Source: a bacterium
GTDB taxonomy: Bacteria; Krumholzibacteriota; Krumholzibacteriia; LZORAL124-64-63
Length of the DNA stretch: 6,539 nt
NCBI GenBank assembly: GCA_030591105.1
Contig: JAUVBS010000124.1
Location: forward strand, 1-6,539
Direction of reading: 5' to 3'
Below the pieces are notes generated by a model, which was given only the letters and a program-made list of their open reading frames with translations, made no database searches and was not told the origin of the DNA. Below are positions 1-5,827 of the stretch, in pieces. The position numbers and the translations under genes were made by a program. Positions within the stretch are counted from its first letter, which is position 1; each line of letters starts with the position of its first letter.

Positions 1-2105
1 AGCGGGCCGCTGCCGTCTGGATCGTTGCTGTTGGCCACGGTCAGAATCGGGCTAGAGCCGACCTGTGCACCGTCGGCCGGTGCGACCAGCAGTGGCGCCG
101 CTGGCGCCTCGTTGGCCGACCCGGCGCCGACCAGGGTCACGTCGTCGATATACCAACCGTCCTCGGTGACCGAGTAGTCGGTCTCCAACAAGAAACGAAT
201 GCGTAGCGCCTGGCCTGCGTAGGACGCTAGATCGACCTCTTCCTCCGACCAGCTCGATTGATAACCGGAGTAGGAGACGACCGTCGTCCAGGGGCCACCA
301 TCGGCCGATACCTGGACGCGGCCGTAGTCCCAGCCGCTTTCGATATCGTAGCGATGCCAGAACGTCAGGCTTGTGGCGTGGTAACTTTCGACCAACGTTG
401 CGCTGGTGCTCGACTGGTCGGGGTACTCGCCGCTCGGTGAATCGGTCAGCGAGTGGTCCGGGCTGTGGCTCGAGGCGGTGGTCAGGCCCCAGTTACCCGT
501 CAGCTGCCAGGCGTCGGTTCCGCCCGGGCCCTCGAAATCGTCAAAGAACACGAGGTCGGGCGCACCGATCATGAAGCCGAGCGGTATGTACAGATCACCC
601 TCGGGCAGATGCATGGTGACTGTGACGTTCACCAGGTGCCCCTCCGGGCAGGCGCCATCGACGACCAGCGGGAACGGATCGCTGGCCAGGTCGTAGCTGC
701 CCATGGCCGGTAAGCCAGGAATGGTGCGCTGCGCCTCGGTCAGCTGTACGTAAGGGTCGTCACTGCTGAGGGTCAGCTGCAGACCGTCGAGGTCGGCGAC
801 GACACTCGGGTTCGCAACGACGAAGCTGAGCCAGCCACTCTCGCCGGGGTCGAGCTGGCCGCCCTCCTCGTCCTGCACCAAAACGTCGCTGGCGGTGGCG
901 TAGGAACCGACGACCTGCATCAGGTAGGTCATCGGCCAGATGTTCTCCTCGAAGAGAGGCTGGCGACGGCTCTCTGGCGGCCAGAACCCATCGCTGTAGC
1001 CGCCGAGCTCGTTGCTGAAACTGAAGACCTTGTCGTGCTCGTCCTGAGCCCCGTAGCTCCAGTCGCTAGTGACGCCGCTGACCGGGTAGAGCAAGTCGGG
1101 CGTCTGCCCCGGCGCGTAGCCGTTGTACATGGTCATCACATCGCCCATATGCACGAAGATGTCGTGATCCGGCGTATGACCTGTGGTGTAGCCCCACGGG
1201 AAGAGGGTCAAGTTGCCGTGGGTGTGCACGGTCTGATGCGTGATGAACTGATGGGCGTTGATCAGAGCCATCATGGCCTGGACCTCGGGCTCGCTCCCGG
1301 CGGAGGGCCCACGGTACGTATCGCTGTCGGGATCGGGGCTGGCCCCTGCCTCGCCCCAGTGGTAGGGGTAGTTACGGTTGGGATCGACGCCGTAAACACC
1401 GCCGCCGTTGTTGCGCCGATTCTTGCGCCACATGCCCCCGCCGTTCGGGGCGATCGACTCGTTATAGACCACGCCGTCGGGATTGACGATGGGCACCACG
1501 TACAGCTCGCGGTTGTCCAGCAACCAGGTGACCTCCGGATCACTGCCGTAGTTCTGCGCGAGATATTCCGGGAACATCAAACAGAACTCGCTGGCCATGA
1601 TCTCGCGCGCGTGGTGCATTCCGTCGAGCAGGATCTCCGGCTCGTCTTCGTCGACGTCGGGGTTGGCCGACACCCGAAAGCACCACAGATCGCGGCCCTC
1701 GTGGGACCAGCCGAGGGACCATTTTTCACTGATCACTTCAGGGTAGAGCAGCCTTAGACTGTCGATGAAGGCGACCGCTTCACTATAGGTGTGGTAGATA
1801 CCGAAACCGACGTCGCGGAGGCGAGCGCCGTAGTGCGCCTCGAGATCGTCGATCAAGATGCGGTAACGTCGGCCTTCCCGTTCGAGTAGGTCGATGTGAT
1901 CGGCAGTGGCGACCAGCTGTACCGAGTGGCCGGGTTTGGCCGCGGCGATGTCCAGACCGGGGTGGGCCTGTATGAAAGCCGTGTCCGCGGGACTGTCGAT
2001 ATACATCTCCACCAGGGCGTGGCTCTCGGCCTGGGCCGCAGCCGGTAGAGCGACGGCCAGGACAACGGTGGTGAGCAGCAGGACGCTGATAACGGAATGA
2101 CGCAT
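1..2105 (-). CDS. Secreted M14 zinc carboxypeptidase with C-terminal jelly-roll and Ig-like modules (3' end beyond window)
   Basis: Reading leftward from ATG at 2105 there is an open frame of about 701 codons with no stop before the window edge, so the C-terminus is missing. Residues 1-26 form a signal peptide (hydrophobic core VLLLTTVVLAVAL, AQA cleavage site), followed by a propeptide-like stretch to about 100. Residues 104-402 are a metallocarboxypeptidase domain: zinc ligands H165 and E168 in HARE, H294 in VHTHGN, N243-R244 in DPNRNY for binding the substrate carboxylate, Y340 in the place of carboxypeptidase A Tyr248, and catalytic E366 in FSNELGG. The E168-H294 spacing is close to that of carboxypeptidase A. 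It should hydrolyse C-terminal residues from peptides outside the cytoplasm. Residues 403-519 look like a beta-sandwich linker (DPGESGWLSF). Residues 520-660 are a MAM/immune-inhibitor-A-like jelly roll (FFDDFEG to GWYIDDVTLVG). An Ig/FN3-like module begins near 664. A C-terminal sorting domain probably lies beyond the edge (inference). The start is supported by GGAGG eight bases upstream. Confidence 0.93.
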   Translation of the reverse strand, partial: MRHSVISVLLLTTVVLAVALPAAAQAESHALVEMYIDSPADTAFIQAHPGLDIAAAKPGHSVQLVATADHIDLLEREGRRYRILIDDLEAHYGARLRDVGFGIYHTYSEAVAFIDSLRLLYPEVISEKWSLGWSHEGRDLWCFRVSANPDVDEDEPEILLDGMHHAREIMASEFCLMFPEYLAQNYGSDPEVTWLLDNRELYVVPIVNPDGVVYNESIAPNGGGMWRKNRRNNGGGVYGVDPNRNYPYHWGEAGASPDPDSDTYRGPSAGSEPEVQAMMALINAHQFITHQTVHTHGNLTLFPWGYTTGHTPDHDIFVHMGDVMTMYNGYAPGQTPDLLYPVSGVTSDWSYGAQDEHDKVFSFSNELGGYSDGFWPPESRRQPLFEENIWPMTYLMQVVGSYATASDVLVQDEEGGQLDPGESGWLSFVVANPSVVADLDGLQLTLSSDDPYVQLTEAQRTIPGLPAMGSYDLASDPFPLVVDGACPEGHLVNVTVTMHLPEGDLYIPLGFMIGAPDLVFFDDFEGPGGTDAWQLTGNWGLTTASSHSPDHSLTDSPSGEYPDQSSTSATLVESYHATSLTFWHRYDIESGWDYGRVQVSADGGPWTTVVSYSGYQSSWSEEEVDLASYAGQALRIRFLLETDYSVTEDGWYIDDVTLVGAGSANEAPAAPLLVAPADGAQVGSSPILTVANSNDPDGSGP

Positions 2106-2113
2106 TGGCGATG

Positions 2114-2119
2114 CCTCCC
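2114..2119 (-). promoter_or_regulatory. Ribosome binding site of the carboxypeptidase
   Basis: On the minus strand GGGAGG lies eight bases before the ATG at 2105. It fixes this start, and the signal peptide begins immediately there. Confidence 0.8.
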
Positions 2120-2176
2120 GGGCGTGCGGGTCGGCGGCGAGTGGTGGTCCCACCGCGGTTCGTATTGCAGCCTTTA

Positions 2177-2205
2177 ATTATACACGTTCGACGAGTGATA
2201 AACAA
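2177..2205 (-). promoter_or_regulatory. Sigma70-like promoter for the carboxypeptidase
   Basis: On the minus strand a perfect TATAAT (2182-2177) follows TTGTTT (2205-2200) at a 17-base spacing. TTGTTT matches the -35 consensus TTGACA only in its first three bases. The predicted transcript would start near 2170, leaving a leader of about 65 bases. The surrounding 50 bases are clearly more AT-rich than the neighbouring genes, as expected for a promoter. Confidence 0.6.
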
Positions 2206-2390
2206 CAGACAGAAGATCACGAAATCGTGATAACGGAGTAAGTTAACCAACTATCTGGGACCCACGGTCCGGCGACCACAAGCGCCCTCGGGTGGTCCTG
2301 ATCAGATCTTGACGCGCAATCTGAGCCTCCTTGCTCGTTAACGGAAACACGACATGGGGCTGCGTTTGTCACGTCCCGCCGTCGCTTATG

Positions 2391-2399
2391 TGGTATAAT
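2391..2399 (+). promoter_or_regulatory. Extended -10 promoter of the propeller gene
   Basis: TGGTATAAT combines a perfect -10 hexamer (2394-2399) with the upstream TG dinucleotide of an extended -10 element. No good -35 hexamer lies 16-19 bases upstream; the closest match, TTGTCA at 2366-2371, is 22 bases away. Transcription would begin near 2406 and give a leader of about 117 bases. Confidence 0.6.
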
Positions 2400-2457
2400 G
2401 AGGTAAATAATCGACCGGCTAGGCTTTCTGCGAGTTCGCCGGCGCGTGGTCGCGGTC

Positions 2458-2485
2458 GGGCCGGATCTCCGGTCCTGTTATTTTT
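2458..2485 (+). terminator. Intrinsic-terminator-like hairpin in the leader (possible attenuator)
   Basis: GGGCCGG (2458-2464) pairs with CCGGTCC (2469-2475) around an ATCT loop, giving seven pairs including one G-T wobble. It is followed directly by TGTTATTTTT (2476-2485), in which eight of ten bases are T. This is the layout of a Rho-independent terminator. It lies after the predicted transcription start and 26 bases before the ribosome binding site, so it would act as a leader attenuator rather than at the end of a gene. GACCGG at 2413-2418 could pair with CCGGTC at 2469-2474 and so compete with the terminator stem. Function is inferred. Confidence 0.45.
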
Positions 2486-2511
2486 GGGTATTCAGTGCAA
2501 GTGCGCACTTC

Positions 2512-2518
2512 GGAGGAG
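2512..2518 (+). promoter_or_regulatory. Ribosome binding site that decides the GTG start
   Basis: GGAGGAG lies just before GTG at 2523, with six bases between GGAGG and the start codon. It is the strongest such site in the leader and favours GTG 2523 over the upstream in-frame TTG (2331) and ATG (2388). Confidence 0.8.
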
Positions 2519-2522
2519 TAGC

Positions 2523-4994
2523 GTGGTAGTCGCAGTCTTTTCACTCCGCACCAAGATCCTGCTCTCGCTGGCCATCGTCGTCGCGAATGCAGGCCTCGCT
2601 GCGAACAGTAACGGCCAACCCCTGGCTCAACAGCCGTCTCGGTACCCGGACCACGGCGCTGTCCGGCGTATCATCGAAAACCAGGGGCAGATCGATGGTG
2701 CGGCGCTTTACTACACTTGTGAGTCGGGGCTGACTGTCTATTTCACGGCCACGGCCGTTGTGCTGGATCTGCACCGGCCAGCTCGTGTACAGCACGCCGG
2801 CAACACACCCGCTCGGTACTCCGGAGATACTCTACCTGGCCTGGACGATACTCGACTTGGTCTAGGCGATACCGGTGCGTACTCCCGACGCGGCTGTGCT
2901 GTCTGGGTACGGTTTACCGAGGCTAACCCGACGCCGGCCATCGAGGCTCGCGGTGAGCAGACGACGAAGTTCCATTACTTCCTCGGCGACGATCCAGCCG
3001 CCTGGCGGTCGCAGGTCCCGGTCTGGTCGGAGATCGTCTACCGCGATCTATGGCCCGGGATCGACCTGAGATTTCAGGTGTACGGCGACCGGTTGCGTTA
3101 CCAAGTCGATCTGGCGCCCGGGGCGGATCCCGCGCAAGTTCGCTTCGGTTACGAAGGTGCCGAACAGGTCATACGACGCGACGCCGAGGTACGTTTGATC
3201 GAGACCCCGGTGCGCACCCTCACCGAGGAGCGACCAGCGGCAGATCTCACGACCGGAGCCGTGGTCTGGTCCCAATCGGCCGGCGACCCACCGCGCGACG
3301 ATCAAGACCTGAACAATCCGTCCGTATTGTTGTGGAGTACCTTCCTGGGCGCTGGCGAGAGCGACAAGGGTGTGGGCATCACGCTCGATCCGAACGGTTA
3401 CCCGGTGGTGACCGGACGCACACGGTCGATCTTTTTTCCCACGACTCCCGGCAGTTACGACAGGACTCACGCGGGGATCAACGACGTGTTCGTCGCCAAG
3501 TTCGATCCCACCGGATCCACGCTGATGTGGAGCACCTTTCTGGGCGGACCGTTCGACGATGCGGGCTTGACCATCACACTCGATGCTCTGGGGAATCCGG
3601 TCGTGGCGGGCATCGCCGGTACTCCCGGCTTCCCCACCACGCCGGGAGCCTACGACGAGACCGGTAACGGCTTGCGCGACGCGTTCGTCGCCAAGTTCGA
3701 TGTGACCGGTAGCAACCTGCTCTGGAGCACCTATCTGGGTGGTAGCGCGGATGATGCGATCAACCGTGTGTTGGTCGATACCGCCGGCTGTCCCGTCGTG
3801 GTCGGGCTCACCAGTTCGCCGGAATTTCCATCGACACCCGGTGCGTTCGACATGATGCACAACGGTGATTTCGATGCGTTCGTCGGCAAACTGGCGGCAG
3901 ACGGCAGCGATCTGATCGCCTGTACCTTCCTGGGTGGTGCCGGGATCGATCTCGGTAAAGACCTCGCCCTCGATCCGGACGGGCACGCCTTCGCCAGCGG
4001 CGAAACGAGTTCGCCCACTTTTCCCACGACACCGGGTGCCTACGCCACGGTTCACGCCGGCGAAGCCGACGCCTTCGTGGCCAAGCTGGATATGGCAGCC
4101 GCCACGCTGATCTGGAGTACCCTGCTCGGTGGCGCCGACGTCGATGGCGGCGGTCCGGTCGTCCTCGACGCGGCCGGCGATCTGGTGCTGGCGGGTAACA
4201 CCGAGTCCATCGACTTCCCTGTCACCTCAGGGGTCGTGGACAGTTCGTACAACGGCGGGCGGGATTGTTTCGTCGCCAAGCTCCATGGCGACGGAGACGA
4301 ACTGCTGTGGAGTACTTTCCTCGGCGGCGGTGAGCGGGACAAAGGTCAGGCGCTGACCATCGATCCGGCGGGTAATACCGTGGTGGTGGGTTACAGCCAT
4401 TCGGCGGATTTCCCCACCACCCAGGGGGCTTTCGACCGATCTTACAACGGATCCTTCGATGTCTTCATCGCGAGAATCGGTGGGGAAGGAACCGATCTCC
4501 TCGCCAGCACCTTTCTCGGTGGATCAGGTCGCGACGAGACCTATTCCACCGTGATCGACGCGGCTGGCAACCTGTTGTTGATCGGGATGGCCACGGCCGC
4601 CGATTTTCCGACCACACCGGGAGCCTACGACGAGTCTTACGGCGGTCTGTCCGATGCCTTCGTGGCCAAGCTGGATCTGTCGCTCATGGGACCGGTCGCG
4701 GTCGGCGGGTCCAGCCCCGAAGCACTCCTCTGGTCGAGTTACCCCAATCCATTCAACCCTGCGACCAACATCGTTTTTTCGCTGCCTACCCCGAGCGAGG
4801 TGTCGCTGGCCATCCACGACGTGAGCGGTCGCCGGGTTCGCACCCTGCTGGGTGGCAGCCTCGGCGCCGGACGGCACACGGTACGCTGGAACGGCCGGGA
4901 CGACGCCGGCCGCGCCGCTGCTGCCGGTATCTACCTTGTCCGTCTGACAACGGCTGACCGTGTCCAGGTTCAGAAAATTGCGTTGATCAAGTAA
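2523..4994 (+). CDS. Secreted SBBP-repeat beta-propeller protein with DUF7948-like N-terminus and C-terminal sorting domain
   Basis: This is an 823-residue exported protein starting at GTG 2523. Residues 1 to about 26 are a signal peptide (R9, K11, then ILLSLAIVVANAGLA). Residues 45-243 resemble DUF7948, the domain commonly found ahead of SBBP repeats: IIENQGQ at 51-57, then FHYFLGDD and a stretch where IVYRDLWPGIDL stands out. Residues 269-723 are seven SBBP repeats of exactly 65 residues, each with the pattern LLWSTFLGG..D, D..GN, FPTTPGAYD and DAFVAK, predicted to close as a seven-bladed propeller. Residues 740-823 are a FlgD-like/type A sorting domain (YPNPFNPATN, DVSGRRVRTL, GIYLVRL) of the kind used by type IX-like export. 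A role at the cell surface or outside the cell, in binding or structure, is inferred. No catalytic motif is visible. It is co-transcribed with the membrane gene that abuts it. The family assignment is firm; the function is unknown. Confidence 0.93.
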   Translation: MVVAVFSLRTKILLSLAIVVANAGLAANSNGQPLAQQPSRYPDHGAVRRIIENQGQIDGAALYYTCESGLTVYFTATAVVLDLHRPARVQHAGNTPARYSGDTLPGLDDTRLGLGDTGAYSRRGCAVWVRFTEANPTPAIEARGEQTTKFHYFLGDDPAAWRSQVPVWSEIVYRDLWPGIDLRFQVYGDRLRYQVDLAPGADPAQVRFGYEGAEQVIRRDAEVRLIETPVRTLTEERPAADLTTGAVVWSQSAGDPPRDDQDLNNPSVLLWSTFLGAGESDKGVGITLDPNGYPVVTGRTRSIFFPTTPGSYDRTHAGINDVFVAKFDPTGSTLMWSTFLGGPFDDAGLTITLDALGNPVVAGIAGTPGFPTTPGAYDETGNGLRDAFVAKFDVTGSNLLWSTYLGGSADDAINRVLVDTAGCPVVVGLTSSPEFPSTPGAFDMMHNGDFDAFVGKLAADGSDLIACTFLGGAGIDLGKDLALDPDGHAFASGETSSPTFPTTPGAYATVHAGEADAFVAKLDMAAATLIWSTLLGGADVDGGGPVVLDAAGDLVLAGNTESIDFPVTSGVVDSSYNGGRDCFVAKLHGDGDELLWSTFLGGGERDKGQALTIDPAGNTVVVGYSHSADFPTTQGAFDRSYNGSFDVFIARIGGEGTDLLASTFLGGSGRDETYSTVIDAAGNLLLIGMATAADFPTTPGAYDESYGGLSDAFVAKLDLSLMGPVAVGGSSPEALLWSSYPNPFNPATNIVFSLPTPSEVSLAIHDVSGRRVRTLLGGSLGAGRHTVRWNGRDDAGRAAAAGIYLVRLTTADRVQVQKIALIK
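3327..4691 (+). repeat. Seven tandem 195-bp (65-residue) SBBP blades
   Basis: Repeat units begin at 3327, 3522, 3717, 3912, 4107, 4302 and 4497, each exactly 195 bases apart with no insertion or deletion. The protein motif is highly conserved at the edges: WSTFLGG at the start of each unit, FPTTPGAYD in the middle and DAFVAKLD near the end. DNA identity between units is only partial, so this is an old coding repeat and not a recent tandem duplication. Blade 4 (IACTFLGG) and blade 7 (LASTFLGG) lack the leading Trp, and blade 5 replaces FPTTPGAYD with FPVTSGVVD. Confidence 0.95.
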
Positions 4995-5576
4995 GTGGGT
5001 CACGACGTGGAACTGATCGTCGGTATCGCACTGGGACTCGGGCTGGCCGCCGCAGCCGGTTTCCGCATCTTCGTACCGCTGTTGTTGGTCGGCTTGGCCG
5101 CGCATAGCGGCCATATTCATCCTGCTGACGGTTTCGCTTGGCTTGCCACCAAACCGGCCATCATCATGCTCGCCGTGGCGACCTTTCTGGAAATCATCGC
5201 GTACCATGTACCGTGGCTGGATAACCTACTCGATGTCGTCGCCACACCGGCGGCCTTCATCGCCGGTACCGTTCTGATGGCGTCGTCCCTGTTCGAGCTG
5301 GATCCGCTATTGCGCTGGAGCCTAGCGCTGATCGCGGGCGGTGGCGCAGCCGGCCTGCTACACGGCGCAGCCGCGGGTACGCGGCTCGTATCGTCGGCCA
5401 CCACCGGTGGTCTGGCCAACCCCGCCGTGGCCACGACCGAAACGGCGGCCGCGTTCGCCCTGAGCGCGGTGGCTCTGCTGTTGCCGCTGTTGGGGGCATT
5501 GCTCGCCATCGCCATGGCGGTTTTTCTGGGGCGCAAGCTGGCGCGCGGTGGGCGCTCGCTGTGGCGCCGACGTTAG
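4995..5576 (+). CDS. DUF4126-family inner-membrane protein
   Basis: This is a 193-residue polytopic membrane protein of unknown function. It matches the DUF4126 pattern: a first hydrophobic segment (7-36) containing AAGFRIFVPLLL, then KPAIIMLAVATFLEIIAYHVPW (53-74), the signature DNLLDVVATPAA (76-87), GTVLMASS near 91-98, a glycine-rich segment (110-128), SSATTGGLANP (133-143), and a last long hydrophobic segment (150-178) ending in a basic tail (GRKLARGGRSLWRRR) that should stay in the cytoplasm. About five membrane segments are expected. GTG 4995 is the base after the preceding TAA and no clear ribosome binding site precedes it, so translation is probably coupled to the propeller gene. GTG 5007 is an alternative start that would remove four residues. 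Residue-pattern recognition supports the family; the role cannot be told from sequence. Confidence 0.88.
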   Translation: MGHDVELIVGIALGLGLAAAAGFRIFVPLLLVGLAAHSGHIHPADGFAWLATKPAIIMLAVATFLEIIAYHVPWLDNLLDVVATPAAFIAGTVLMASSLFELDPLLRWSLALIAGGGAAGLLHGAAAGTRLVSSATTGGLANPAVATTETAAAFALSAVALLLPLLGALLAIAMAVFLGRKLARGGRSLWRRR

Positions 5577-5775
5577 CCGGATTGACCCGCGCGCACCTTA
5601 GCGCCACCCTGGCCTCACCCCGGTTCCGCCCCTCTTGTCTGCTGCACCCCCGATCCGTACGTTCATAAAGCCGGCTAGATCACTCACCGCAGAAGTACCC
5701 GGATTATTTGCAGCAGTGCCTGGCAACACGATGCGCACCGAGGCGCAACTCATTCGTAATACGCGCAGGCGGATG

Positions 5776-5784
5776 TGCTAATAT
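5776..5784 (+). promoter_or_regulatory. Extended -10 promoter for the right-hand secreted gene
   Basis: TGCTAATAT contains a -10-like TAATAT (5779-5784) preceded by TG in the extended -10 position. No convincing -35 hexamer is seen 16-18 bases upstream. The arrangement mirrors the TGGTATAAT box of the propeller gene. The rest of 5577-5827 has no coding signal and no clear terminator after the DUF4126 gene, only GC-rich short dyads. Confidence 0.45.
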
Positions 5785-5816
5785 CAGGGAAGAAACGGAG
5801 ATTTTTTCGGGCAAGT

Positions 5817-5822
5817 GGGGGG
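5817..5822 (+). promoter_or_regulatory. G-rich ribosome binding site
   Basis: GGGGGG lies five bases before ATG 5828. It is not a canonical GGAGG, but its position and purine content suit a Shine-Dalgarno site, and the frame it selects begins with a signal peptide. Confidence 0.5.
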
Positions 5823-5827
5823 CAATA

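Larger units (their letters stand above)
2106..2522. other. Divergent intergenic region
   Basis: These 417 bases separate two divergently transcribed genes for secreted proteins. They hold a minus-strand promoter near 2177-2205, a plus-strand extended -10 box at 2391-2399, an attenuator-like hairpin at 2458-2485 and both ribosome binding sites. The frame of the downstream gene stays open leftward to 2331, but that extension has no secretion signal and runs through the promoter, so it is not treated as coding. Between about 2206 and 2390 there are only short dyads: GGACC/GGTCC at 2258-2270, GACCAC/GTGGTC at 2274-2297 and TCAGAT/ATCTGA at 2302-2324. The last could be an operator, but nothing in the sequence proves it. 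Confidence 0.7.

Noticed and set aside
1035..1757. Plus-strand open frame of 240 codons opposite the carboxypeptidase
   Set aside because: The opposite strand encodes the conserved catalytic domain with all zinc ligands, and the plus-strand translation is low-complexity Val/Ala/His-rich with no family resemblance.
3048..4055. Long minus-strand open frame (335 codons) inside the propeller gene
   Set aside because: It is antisense to the SBBP repeats, has no ribosome binding site or recognisable domain, and owes its length to repeated GC-rich codons on the coding strand.
5541..5607. Possible terminator after the DUF4126 gene: GCGCGCGG (5541-5548) with CCGCGCGC (5587-5594), and GTGGCGC (5561-5567) with GCGCCAC (5601-5607)
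   Set aside because: Loops are over 30 bases, the two stems exclude each other, one arm of each lies inside the coding region, and no T tract follows.
2415..5678. CCGGCTAG present upstream of both rightward transcription units (2415-2422 and 5671-5678)
   Set aside because: It lies downstream of the -10 box in one case and about 100 bases upstream in the other, and an 8-base match is not surprising in GC-rich DNA.
5801..5807. Run of six T before the right-hand gene, considered as a terminator tail
   Set aside because: No stem precedes it on either strand, and it lies between the predicted promoter and the ribosome binding site of that gene.
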